Shown one piece after another: positions 12,844 through 20,759 of a stretch of DNA of 31,351 nucleotides. The position numbers and the translations under genes were made by a program. The notes beneath the pieces were generated by a model, which did no database searches, had not been told where the DNA came from, and worked only from the letters and a program-made list of their open reading frames with translations. The stretch spans positions 1-31,351 of the forward strand of contig DASSBN010000070.1 of assembly GCA_035698665.1 (NCBI GenBank), given 5' to 3'. This stretch comes from DATEOR01 sp035698665. Lineage in GTDB: Bacteria; Actinomycetota; Thermoleophilia; Gaiellales; Gaiellaceae. The stretch's first letter is position 1, and the number at the start of each line of letters is the position of its first letter.

Positions 12844-15417
12844 TCAACGAGTTCTTTTAGCCGCAAGTGCCGCCTGAACGCGGTTCTTGACGCCCAACTT
12901 CTCGAGGATGTGTCGGACGTGGACCTTTACGGTGCTCGGCGCGATGAAGAGACGCTGGGCGATTTCGGCGTTAGAAAGCCCTAGGCCGAGAAGTTCGAGC
13001 ACCTCCGCCTCTCGGGCCGTGAGAAGAGGATCACCCGCTTGTGGAGACTCGCCCGCCAGCTTCATTCCGGCTTTCTGAGCGAGTTTCGTATCGCGGGCGT
13101 TTCTGATGACAGCAGAAGCAAGACCGAGTGCCTTGCGATCATTCGCCACGGCTTTCAAGAGCTGTGGAAAGGCACGGTAGGCCACGACGAATGAATCTGT
13201 GTAGTCGGCCGAAAACGCCTCCGCGACCACTTCGCAAGCCCGGGCGCTGGGATCGCCGGAATCGAAATTCGCGATGACCTCGGTGAACGCGCACAGGTAG
13301 TGCGCTTCCGTAGCGGATGTGATCTCTCGCGCTTGTCTTGTGCGTTCAAGAGCCTCGCCAGGCTTTCCAAGTGACGCAAGAACAAGCGCAAGGAGCGCGA
13401 TCCGCTCTCCAAGCGTCGATGGGCTTGGATCACCGTGAGACGACTGCTCTAGCTTTGTTTGTGCGGAAGACAAATCTCGGCGGGCTATCAAGAGCCGAGC
13501 CTCGGTCAAGGCCCGCTGAGTCTGCAGATAGGGGTCTTCTCTGTGGGCGGTCGTCTGCACGAGAAGGGCAATATCCGAACCAGCTGAGGCGAGTTGCCTG
13601 AGCCCAACCTTGGCGGCCGCTCGATATGCAAGGCAGCAACCTGTTGCGAAGTCGTGTTGAAGCACCATGCTCAACTTCAGGGCTTCATCGCTCAGGTCTA
13701 AGGCGGCGGAGTACTCTGACCTCGCGGTCGCAAGGTAGGCGCTCTGCGCAAGGAAGTTGCTGCGAACAAGTGGGTCGGCGGCATGTCGCGCGACCGGAAT
13801 GAGTGCATGCGCTGCCGCCCAAAGACCCGACAGAGATCCTTGTTCGAGCGAAATCGTCTGGCGGGCAACAGTCACGCGAAGGCGGGTGTTCAAATCCTCC
13901 GCCGCATCCGACTCGAGCTCCCGTAGGAAGGCCATGCTCGAGTCAATATCTAGATCGGCGTGCGCGAGGAACGCGCCCCACAGAGCGTTCTTTCGATCGA
14001 TCTCACTCTGGGCATCCGCGAGTGCCTTGACGTACAAAGGAGCTGCGAGGTCGCTTCGCGAGCGCAGGTAGAAGGCTTGCGCAGCGATCTGATTCGCTCG
14101 CGAAACCCACTGGTCGCCTGAGGGCAGGCTTCGCGCCACTGACTCGGCCAATTCGGACGCTTGGGCCAGTTCGGCATGGCGGACGAGAATCTCGGCTCTC
14201 AGGAGTAAGGCGCCCGGATGGTGAGCCGCGGCCGCGCCACACTCCTCAAGCCAGCGTTCGAGAGTTTCCAGGCGGCCAGCAGCTAGGAATTCTGGGGCGG
14301 CTTCGACGGCGATCTCCGTCGCGGCAGCGAGGTCTTCCGCATAGACGGCGATGTCGAACGCGTCCTCCCAGCTGCTTCGATCTCTAGCGTCTGCTACTGC
14401 TTTGTCGCAGAGTTGACGCCAGGCATCTGGTTGCTCGGCGCGGAGTTGTTGTCGGAGAAACGCGCGGAGGAGTGGGTGAAACTCAAGTCTCGAAGAGCCG
14501 ACTTGGTGAAGAAGTCCTTCGTCGATGAGGCGCTCAAGGATTTCCGTCGCGTCCTGGACGTCCAAAACACTGCGTGCGGCTCGCTCGTCGACACTCAGCA
14601 GAACCGAAGCTCGCAGAACGAAGAGCGCTTCCCCCTCGGTCAGCCCCCGAACGACCTCCTCGGCGAAGTAGCGGTACAGCGCCTCGGAAACGCGTTCCGT
14701 CGGGAGCTCATGGGTTGCCGACAGAGCGGCGAGGCCGATGAGAGCTGGCCATCCCTCAGCCTGCTGGACGAGGGCCTGCACCTCCTCCGTCGAGCGGCCG
14801 TCCAGGACGAGGGCGGCTTCTTCGGTCGTCATCGCGAGCTGTCCACGATCGAGCTCGAAGATCTCCCCGTAGAGGATGCGTCTCGCCGAGGCCCACTTCG
14901 GCCGCCGCCGGGCGGTCACGAGCACCCGCAGCGCCGGCGTCAGAGTGAGGAGCCAGTCCATGAACTCCTCGACCGGGGCCGAGTCGACCACCAGGTGGTA
15001 GTCGTCGATGATGAGGATGGCCTCCGGCGGCCAGCCTTCGAGATCCTCCGAGAAGATCTCTGCGAGTGGACGTGCGGCGCGCTCCGGGGTATCGGCTACG
15101 CGGAGGCGCTGTTTCAGCCTGTCTCCGACGCCGGGGACGAGAGGGGCTATCACGTCGGCGAGTCCGGCCGAAAACGCCGCGACGTCCGCGGAGCCCGAGG
15201 TGGATCGATACCACACGACATCGTCGCGGCCCTGCACCCATTCGGCCGCCAAAGTGGTCTTGCCGTAGCCGGCCGGAGCGGTCACGACGATCGTCTGCGC
15301 CGTACTCTCGTCGAGCAGGCGCGTGAGGCGAGGACGCCGGGCGTGGCGGCGGAAGAGAGGTGGGTACGACTCCCGGAGCGCCTCCATCGCGGCCGCGGCT
15401 CTGCGCCGGCGGCTCAC
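12844..15417 (-). CDS. MalT-like STAND ATPase LuxR-family transcriptional regulator
   Basis: The 857-residue protein begins with a STAND/AAA-type NTPase: Walker A APAGYGKTTLA (47-57) and Walker B AILIIDDYHLV (about 133-143). A winged-helix and helical-repeat region follows (ETLERWLEECGAAAAHHPGALLLRAEI and similar TPR-like repeats from about 330 to 750). It ends in a LuxR HTH of about 60 residues (LTAREAEVLELLGLGLSNAEIA, then IAPSTVKVHVRHILEKL). Family members such as MalT bind ATP and an inducer, oligomerise and activate transcription; the inducer here is unknown. Translation starts at GTG 15417 or possibly ATG 15387. A promoter-like TTGGAA-N18-TAATCT lies directly upstream, so the mRNA may be leaderless. 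The 3' two thirds use visibly less GC-rich codons than neighbouring genes. Confidence 0.9.
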   Translation of the reverse strand: MSRRRRAAAAMEALRESYPPLFRRHARRPRLTRLLDESTAQTIVVTAPAGYGKTTLAAEWVQGRDDVVWYRSTSGSADVAAFSAGLADVIAPLVPGVGDRLKQRLRVADTPERAARPLAEIFSEDLEGWPPEAILIIDDYHLVVDSAPVEEFMDWLLTLTPALRVLVTARRRPKWASARRILYGEIFELDRGQLAMTTEEAALVLDGRSTEEVQALVQQAEGWPALIGLAALSATHELPTERVSEALYRYFAEEVVRGLTEGEALFVLRASVLLSVDERAARSVLDVQDATEILERLIDEGLLHQVGSSRLEFHPLLRAFLRQQLRAEQPDAWRQLCDKAVADARDRSSWEDAFDIAVYAEDLAAATEIAVEAAPEFLAAGRLETLERWLEECGAAAAHHPGALLLRAEILVRHAELAQASELAESVARSLPSGDQWVSRANQIAAQAFYLRSRSDLAAPLYVKALADAQSEIDRKNALWGAFLAHADLDIDSSMAFLRELESDAAEDLNTRLRVTVARQTISLEQGSLSGLWAAAHALIPVARHAADPLVRSNFLAQSAYLATARSEYSAALDLSDEALKLSMVLQHDFATGCCLAYRAAAKVGLRQLASAGSDIALLVQTTAHREDPYLQTQRALTEARLLIARRDLSSAQTKLEQSSHGDPSPSTLGERIALLALVLASLGKPGEALERTRQAREITSATEAHYLCAFTEVIANFDSGDPSARACEVVAEAFSADYTDSFVVAYRAFPQLLKAVANDRKALGLASAVIRNARDTKLAQKAGMKLAGESPQAGDPLLTAREAEVLELLGLGLSNAEIAQRLFIAPSTVKVHVRHILEKLGVKNRVQAALAAKRTR

Positions 15418-15488
15418 GAGATTAGCGCGATTTGCAGGAGAGTTCCAACCACGGATATTCCGGCGCCCACGGCGGGCCGCGGGCGCCG

Positions 15489-15502
15489 GGCCGTTATCCC
15501 CC
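15489..15502 (-). promoter_or_regulatory. 14-mer GGGGGATAACGGCC upstream of the MalT-like gene
   Basis: This is an exact copy, on the minus strand, of the sequence at 11409-11422. It sits about 71 bp before the GTG of the MalT-like regulator and close to the stop of the small LuxR gene. A shared upstream site is inferred only from identity and placement. Confidence 0.4.
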
Positions 15503-15508
15503 GAGTGG

Positions 15509-15790
15509 TCAGTCGGGCGTGCGGGAGTCGTCGCGCAGGCCTACCGCCGGCTCGAGGCCTTCGAGAGGGTTCTCGCCGGTCGCATCGCGGAAGGCGAGCG
15601 GGATCTGCCGTCGCCGGCTGACCCGCAGCTTCGAACGGAGGATGTCCGAGTGCGCCTTCGCAGTTCGAGGTGACACGCCGAGTCGTTCTGCGATCTCGAC
15701 GTTCGAGCAACCCTCAGCGATCAGCTGGATCACCTGTCGTTGTCGGGGAGTGAAGCGGATGTCTTCGCCGAGAGTGATCATCGGCGGCAT
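15509..15790 (-). CDS. Stand-alone LuxR/NarL-type HTH protein
   Basis: The 93-residue protein consists almost only of a LuxR-type HTH: FTPRQRQVIQLIAEGCSNVEIA followed by the recognition helix SPRTAKAHSDILRSKL. A short C-terminal tail (VGLRDDSRTPD) follows. No receiver, PAS or ligand domain is present. ATG 15790 is taken as the start; an internal ATG at 15781 is almost equivalent. Together with the MalT-like regulator immediately downstream and the 111-residue regulator at 10877, it makes three LuxR-type HTH proteins within 5 kb. Confidence 0.82.
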   Translation of the reverse strand: MPPMITLGEDIRFTPRQRQVIQLIAEGCSNVEIAERLGVSPRTAKAHSDILRSKLRVSRRRQIPLAFRDATGENPLEGLEPAVGLRDDSRTPD

Positions 15791-15843
15791 GTTGTCGCGG
15801 GAGTGGCGGCCTCGCCATTGGCCGCGGGAGCGATCTTTCCGCG

Positions 15844-16887
15844 CTACGCCTTTGGGCTTATGAAGGACGCATGGTGCCCGCGGGCGTTCACCGCTACCAG
15901 ATCCGCCTCTGACAACGCACCGGTGCTCAGCAGCAATTCGAGCTCGTCGCGCAGGTGCGTGCGCATCATCTCGGGCCCGTCCGTCGCGATCGTGAAGGCG
16001 ACGCCGCGGTCGGCGAACGTCCTGATCGTGTCGCGGAGCGCGTCCTCGTCGGCGAGCGCGCGGGTGAGCAGGTTCGAGGTCGGGCAGATCTCGAGGACGG
16101 TGCCGGTCTCGACGAGGGCCCCCATGACGTCGTCGTCCTGCGTGGCGAGGATGCCGTGGCCGATGCGGTCGGGGCGGAGGGTCTCGACGACCTCGCCGAC
16201 CTCCTCGATCCCGTGCGCGCCGCCCTCCTCGCCGACGTGGATGGTCACGCCGAGGCCCACAGACCGCGCCTCGTCGACCAGCGGCGCGAGGTCGCGATAG
16301 GGATAGCGCCCGCCGTTCGGCCGTGGGCCGGCGATGTCGATGCCGACGATCCCGCGCTCGGCATAGCGAGCCGCCTTCTCGACGATCACTGCGTTCTGCT
16401 CGTGCGTGAACGTCCTGTCCATCATCAGGATCAGGCCGGCGCGCACGCGCGGGTACTCGAGCCGGGCGCGGTCGAGCCCGCGCACTGCGGCCATGATGAT
16501 GTGGTCGAGGTCGCGCTCGCCGCCGCGGTTTCGCTTCATCGGGTTGAAGCGGAGCTCGAGCGTCGTGATGTTCTGGGAGATATAGGCGCCGCCGATCGCG
16601 CCGTGCACCGACCGCTCGACGGCGAGCGGGCTCGACTGGATCAGCTCCGTCCATTTGTAGATCTGGTCGAGCTCGGGGAGGCCCTCGACGCCGCGCGGGT
16701 CGACGGTGACGAGATCGACGAAGTCCCAGTAGTCCTTGACCGGAAGCGTGATCCCCTGCTCGTGGGCGAGCGACCACATGACCGCGGGATCGACCGAGCC
16801 GCCGAGGTGCGTGTGCAGCTCGGCCAGGCCACCGCGGGCGATCTCTGCGACGACGGCTTTCGTCTGGGTTTCAGACTCGACTTGCAA
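15844..16887 (-). CDS. Adenosine deaminase family protein
   Basis: The product (347 residues from TTG 16887) is an amidohydrolase of the adenosine/AMP deaminase family. It has the metal-binding HTH of LAELHTHLGGSV, the substrate-proton-transfer motif HVGEEGG (usual HAGE), RIGHGI, PTSNLLT and a C-terminal ATDGPEMM. The last motif normally reads TDDP; the second Asp, which contributes to substrate binding in classic enzymes, is Gly here. The substrate could therefore be adenosine, 6-amino-deoxyfutalosine or another adenine nucleoside; I cannot decide. It overlaps the 3' end of the aminotransferase gene by 17 nt. A GTG at 16917 is an alternative start, while the TTG has GGAGG close upstream (short spacing). 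Translational coupling with the aminotransferase is likely. Confidence 0.88.
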   Translation of the reverse strand: MQVESETQTKAVVAEIARGGLAELHTHLGGSVDPAVMWSLAHEQGITLPVKDYWDFVDLVTVDPRGVEGLPELDQIYKWTELIQSSPLAVERSVHGAIGGAYISQNITTLELRFNPMKRNRGGERDLDHIIMAAVRGLDRARLEYPRVRAGLILMMDRTFTHEQNAVIVEKAARYAERGIVGIDIAGPRPNGGRYPYRDLAPLVDEARSVGLGVTIHVGEEGGAHGIEEVGEVVETLRPDRIGHGILATQDDDVMGALVETGTVLEICPTSNLLTRALADEDALRDTIRTFADRGVAFTIATDGPEMMRTHLRDELELLLSTGALSEADLVAVNARGHHASFISPKA

Positions 16888-18067
16888 CGGCCTCCGCGAG
16901 CCTCGAGCCGGCGACACGATCCGGGATGGTCTCGAGCCGCTCGACCGGCTCGGCGCTGAAGACGAAGCGAACGTAGCGGGCGGCGACCTCGTCGCCCCAG
17001 CCGGTCATCGCGGTGGCGGCGATCTGCGCCTCGTCGAGGAGAATGCGCGACGCCTCGGCGGGCTCGAAGCCGAGCGAGGCGACGTCGAGGAGAAGCGACC
17101 ACCCGCCGGCCGGGCTGACGAAGGGCCAGCCGGGGAGGCCGTTGAGGATCGCGTCGCGGCGGCGTTCGAGATCGGCGACGCACTCGACCACGTGGCCCTG
17201 ATCTCCGCGCAGGACGGCGGTGGCGGCGAAGCGGGAGATCGCCACCGGCATCGTCGTGTTGTAGACGTGCGCCCAGCCCACGTCGGTGACGGTGTCCGCC
17301 GGGCCGGCGACCCAGCCGACGCGCCAGCCGATCATCCGGTGCTCCTTCGAGAGTGAGCCGACGAGGATCGTGCGCTCCGGCATCCTGTCCATGCGCAGGG
17401 GGTGGACGAGCGGCCGGTCGTCGAAGAGAAGGCGCTCCATCGCCGCGTCGTAGATGAGGAAGAGCTCGCGCTCGCGGCAGATATCGCACACAGCGAGCCA
17501 GTCGTCCTCGTCGAGCCAGCCGCCCGAGGGCATTGACGGGCTCATGAGGAGGAAGCCGGTCGTCTTCCGACCGACGAGGTCGGCGAGCCGGCCGCGGTCG
17601 AGGCGCCAGCCGTCCTCCTCGGCGAGAAACGGCACGAAACGCGGCGTGCCGCCGGCGAGCCGGATGCGGTTGACGATTCCCGCGTAGGTCGGGTCGGTGA
17701 CGACCACCTCGTCGCCGGGATCGACGGTGCAGAGGAGGGCGTTCAGCAGCCCTTCCATTCCGCCTGCCGTCACGACGATCTCCCGTTCCGGGTCGTAGCG
17801 GTGACCGGTGCGCTCGGCGGTGAAGTCGGAAATTGCGGCACGGAGATCGAGGTCGCCCGTGAAGGGGAGCCAGCTGTTCGACTTCGTGTCGTCGAGCTTC
17901 CCGCGCGTGACCTCGAGCGCCTCCGGCGGGAGCGGAAGGTCGGTGTCGAGGTTCTCCATCCGGAGAATGGGACCGCCGTGGCTCCCGCCTTTCTCCTCCG
18001 ACGAGGCCGCGACGCGGTCGATCCCGAAGCCGACGACCTCCTCCAGCCTGGCGGCCCGCTTGATCAT
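16871..18067 (-). CDS. PLP-dependent class I/II aminotransferase
   Basis: The 398-residue protein is a fold-type I aminotransferase. It has VTAGGMEGLLNALL (phosphate-binding region), DPTYAGIVNRI, the aspartate contacting the pyridine nitrogen in LIYDAAMERLLF, the Schiff-base lysine in VGSLSKEHRMIGWRVGW, and the C-terminal YVRFVFSAEP arginine motif. It resembles aspartate/aromatic-type aminotransferases; the exact amino acid substrate is not evident. The start is ATG 18067, 32 bp from the divergent glycosyltransferase ATG, so the two share a short intergenic region. Its end overlaps the adenosine deaminase start region. Confidence 0.9.
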   Translation of the reverse strand: MIKRAARLEEVVGFGIDRVAASSEEKGGSHGGPILRMENLDTDLPLPPEALEVTRGKLDDTKSNSWLPFTGDLDLRAAISDFTAERTGHRYDPEREIVVTAGGMEGLLNALLCTVDPGDEVVVTDPTYAGIVNRIRLAGGTPRFVPFLAEEDGWRLDRGRLADLVGRKTTGFLLMSPSMPSGGWLDEDDWLAVCDICRERELFLIYDAAMERLLFDDRPLVHPLRMDRMPERTILVGSLSKEHRMIGWRVGWVAGPADTVTDVGWAHVYNTTMPVAISRFAATAVLRGDQGHVVECVADLERRRDAILNGLPGWPFVSPAGGWSLLLDVASLGFEPAEASRILLDEAQIAATAMTGWGDEVAARYVRFVFSAEPVERLETIPDRVAGSRLAEAVASRV

Positions 18068-18099
18068 GTGCACGAGTCTATTGCCGGTAAGGTGCGGCC

Positions 18100-19245
18100 A
18101 TGAAGGTGGGCATCGTCGTGCCCTACTCCTGGTCGTTTTGGGGGGGAGTCCAGGAGCACGCTGACCACCAGGCGCGGGCACTCAGAGACCTCGGAGTCGA
18201 GGCCAAGATCCTCATGGGTCACGATCCGCCTGGACGTCTGACGAAGCTCCTGCACCCGAAGGAAGGCAGGCACACCAGGCCGCCGGACTACGTGATTCCG
18301 GTGGGGCGGTCGGTGATCGTGCCCGCGAACGCCTCGCTCCCGAACATCATCCTGTCGCCGCCCGCGATGCTGCGGATGCGGCGGATCTTCGCAGAGGAAC
18401 GATTCGACGTCGTGCACGTGCACGAGCCGTACGCACCGATCCTGTCCGCCTTCGCGCTCGTGGCTGCGCCGTGTCCGACCGTGGCCACCTTCCACGCCGC
18501 CGGCGAGAAGCTTGGCTGGTATCCGATGGGCAGGAGGATGTGGGGAATCGCGGTCGATCGGGCCGACTACCGGATCGCGGTGTCGGAGTCTGCGCGCCGT
18601 GCGGCGGAGCCCTACGCCGGCGGGCCTCTGGAGGTGATCCCGAACGGCATCTTCCTGCCGGAGACCTTCGATCCGGGCGGGCGTAACGGCAACGTCGTCT
18701 TCATCGGGCGCAACGAGCGGCGCAAGGGCCTGGAGGTGCTCCTGCGCGCCTGGCCGGGGGTTGCCGCGAAGACCGAGGCGCGGCTGCGCGTCGTCGGGGC
18801 AGATCCCCTCTCGGTCCGCTGGCTCGCGCGGCGACAGGGGCTTTCGCTCGAGCGCGTCGACCTTCTGGGCGGCCTGTCGGAGGAGAATCTGACCTCGGAG
18901 CTGCAGGCGGCGAGCCTCCTCGCCGCACCGGCGCTCGGCGGAGAGAGCTTCGGGATGGTGCTCACGCGCGCGTTCGCGACGGCGACTCCCGCGGTCGCCT
19001 CCGACATCGAGGGATATGCCGCGGTCGCGGACCAGACGAGCGCAGTGCTCGTGCCGCCCGGAGACTCCGCCGCTGTCGTGCGCGCCCTGGTCCAGCTCCT
19101 CACCGACGAGCCGCGCCGCGCCGCGCTCGGCGCAGGAGCTCGGACGGTTGCTGAGCAGTACTCCTGGGACAGAATCGCGCGCCGCCTCGTCGAGATCTAC
19201 GAGCAGCTCACGGTCGGCACGACGGCGCAGAAAGCGGCGGCCTGA
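18100..19245 (+). CDS. GT4 glycosyltransferase, PimA-like
   Basis: The 381-residue protein is a GT-B glycosyltransferase. It has MKVGIVVPYSWSFWGGVQEHA at the N-terminus (glycine-rich loop), FDVVHVHEPY, the acceptor-side TFHAAGEKLGW, IPNGIF, and in the donor domain FIGRNERRKGLEVLL and GGESFGMVL. The sequence closely resembles phosphatidyl-myo-inositol mannosyltransferases (PimA), which add mannose from GDP-mannose to phosphatidylinositol on the inner membrane face. In the EX7E motif the second Glu is replaced by Arg (E-SFGMVLT-R), so donor binding may differ. The next gene, 1 nt after the stop codon, is a flippase-like membrane protein. The pair suggests synthesis and translocation of a glycolipid. 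Confidence 0.88.
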   Translation: MKVGIVVPYSWSFWGGVQEHADHQARALRDLGVEAKILMGHDPPGRLTKLLHPKEGRHTRPPDYVIPVGRSVIVPANASLPNIILSPPAMLRMRRIFAEERFDVVHVHEPYAPILSAFALVAAPCPTVATFHAAGEKLGWYPMGRRMWGIAVDRADYRIAVSESARRAAEPYAGGPLEVIPNGIFLPETFDPGGRNGNVVFIGRNERRKGLEVLLRAWPGVAAKTEARLRVVGADPLSVRWLARRQGLSLERVDLLGGLSEENLTSELQAASLLAAPALGGESFGMVLTRAFATATPAVASDIEGYAAVADQTSAVLVPPGDSAAVVRALVQLLTDEPRRAALGAGARTVAEQYSWDRIARRLVEIYEQLTVGTTAQKAAA

Positions 19246-19246
19246 C

Positions 19247-20281
19247 GTGTATCTGCCGCAGAGCCGAGCGGTGCGGTTTGGAATTCTCGCGGCTGTTCTC
19301 GCGGTGGCGGCGATCCTCGTCGCCTGGCAGTGGCCGGACACGAATCTCCTCACCGACGCCTTCGAGGCGGTCTCGTGGACCTGGGTGGCGATCGCGGTCG
19401 GCATCAACCTCTTGTCGGTCATGGTTCGATCGTCAGCCTGGCGCGTGGTCATCCTCCAGGCGATTCCGAAGCCGTGGCCCTCGTGGCGCGTCGTCTTCTC
19501 CGCGTTCTGCGTCGGTCTCCTCGGCAACGTCGCGCTGCCGGGACGGGTGGGCGAGCTCGCGCGCGTGGCCGTGATCACGCGGCATCTGCGCCGCCGCCCG
19601 GGAACCTGGGCGACGATCGTGGGGACGGTCTTCGCGCACCGGCTCTTCGACGTCGTGGCCGCCACCGGGCTCGTCGTCTACGTCCTCTACACCTCGCGAA
19701 TCCCGGACTGGGCGAAGCCCGCGCTGGCCGTCGTTATCGGCGTCGGGCTCGGCCTCCTCATCGCTGCGTTTCTCCTTGCAAGGCGGCATCCGCAGCCCGC
19801 GCAAGAGGCGTCCGAAGACTCGGGAGCCGTGCGCCGTCTGATCGCGATGGCGCGGGCCGGGCTGACCGTGCTGCGCAGGCCGGCGCCTGCGATCTGGGCG
19901 CTTTGCTTCCAGCTTCTCGGCTGGACCGCCCAGCTCCTCGCGGTGTGGGCGGCGATGCAGGCCTTCCAGATCCACGCGGGCGTGCACGCGGCCGCGCTCG
20001 TCCTCCTGCTCATGAACGTCGTCACGCTCTTCCCGTTCTGGCCGGGAAACGTCGGCCTACTCCAGGCGGCGATCGGGTTCGCCCTCCTCTCCTACGGCGT
20101 CTCGTATGCGCACGGGTTCGCCTTCGGAGTCGGCCTGCAGGCGATCGAGGCCTCGGTCGGTGTCGGCCTTGGCCTCGTCTATCTCGCGCGCGAGGGCTTC
20201 TCGTTCGCGATGCTGCGGCGCATGCCCGACGTGACCGACGTCGAGGTCGAAGAGGACGGGCGCGTGGAGCGGATCGCATAG
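19247..20281 (+). CDS. Second lysylphosphatidylglycerol synthase TM/flippase-like protein
   Basis: The 344-residue membrane protein starts at GTG 19247, immediately after the glycosyltransferase stop. About eight hydrophobic segments begin with FGILAAVLAVAAILVAW. Family signatures are VGLLGNVALPGRVGELARVAVI and the C-terminal FPFWPGNVGLLQAAIGFALL. It belongs to the same superfamily as the protein at 3841-4998 but is clearly diverged from it. Together with the PimA-like enzyme it plausibly handles lipid-linked sugar across the membrane (inference). The C-terminal tail is acidic (VTDVEVEEDGRVERIA). Confidence 0.87.
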   Translation: MYLPQSRAVRFGILAAVLAVAAILVAWQWPDTNLLTDAFEAVSWTWVAIAVGINLLSVMVRSSAWRVVILQAIPKPWPSWRVVFSAFCVGLLGNVALPGRVGELARVAVITRHLRRRPGTWATIVGTVFAHRLFDVVAATGLVVYVLYTSRIPDWAKPALAVVIGVGLGLLIAAFLLARRHPQPAQEASEDSGAVRRLIAMARAGLTVLRRPAPAIWALCFQLLGWTAQLLAVWAAMQAFQIHAGVHAAALVLLLMNVVTLFPFWPGNVGLLQAAIGFALLSYGVSYAHGFAFGVGLQAIEASVGVGLGLVYLAREGFSFAMLRRMPDVTDVEVEEDGRVERIA

Positions 20282-20350
20282 TGCCTCTTCCAGCAATACA
20301 CGCCTGCTTCTCGCCCGCGATCACGCGGCGCCCTGCTTCGTCCTCAGTCG

Positions 20351-20374
20351 CCCCGGTAATCGCCATTACCGGGG
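20351..20374. terminator. 10-bp hairpin between convergent genes (possible bidirectional terminator)
   Basis: CCCCGGTAAT and ATTACCGGGG form a perfect 10-bp stem with a CGCC loop. It lies between the ends of the plus-strand flippase-like gene and the minus-strand small membrane protein. No U tract is present on either side, so termination would be imperfect or factor-aided. The rest of the 160-bp gap shows nothing recognisable. Confidence 0.55.
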
Positions 20375-20441
20375 CTCCCTGCGTCCTCGCAGCGCTTGGT
20401 GCTCGCGACCGAGAAGCGGGGCAGCATCACTGGAAGAAGCA

Positions 20442-20741
20442 CTAGAAGGTCAGCGGCGTTCGGTAGAAGGCGATCGCTGCGACGGTGAGCACGAGGATTC
20501 CGGCGCCGAGGACGACGAGCGCGGCGTACCCGACGATCACGCCGCCGGTCACCAGCTTGCCGCTGCGGCGGCGGTCGCGTGCGGCGAGCACGGCGCTCGC
20601 GGTAGCCGCCACGAGCCCGCAAGGGATCGAGAGCACGACTGCGCTGTCGAGGTGCTGGTGGGGGAGGAGTAGGGCAAGGACGATCGGAAGCGCGATACCG
20701 AGGGCACTTGCCGCGAGGAGGCCGATGTCGTTCGAGGCCAC
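20442..20741 (-). CDS. Small hypothetical membrane protein (3 TM)
   Basis: The 99-residue product has three hydrophobic segments: IGLLAASALGIALPIVLALLL, SAVVLSIPCGLVAATASAVLA and VIVGYAALVVLGAGILVLTV. A short cytosolic loop (RDRRRSGK) separates the last two. It resembles the many DUF4190-type small membrane proteins in topology, but I cannot assign a family. The GTG start at 20741 is about 18 bp from the proposed start of the divergent glycerate kinase. Confidence 0.65.
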   Translation of the reverse strand: MASNDIGLLAASALGIALPIVLALLLPHQHLDSAVVLSIPCGLVAATASAVLAARDRRRSGKLVTGGVIVGYAALVVLGAGILVLTVAAIAFYRTPLTF

Positions 20742-20759
20742 GGGGCAACGGTAGGCGAC

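Noticed and set aside
11409..15502. Mobile element bounded by the 14-bp inverted repeat
   Set aside because: No transposase, integrase, target-site duplication or truncated gene is seen at the ends; a shared regulatory site fits better.
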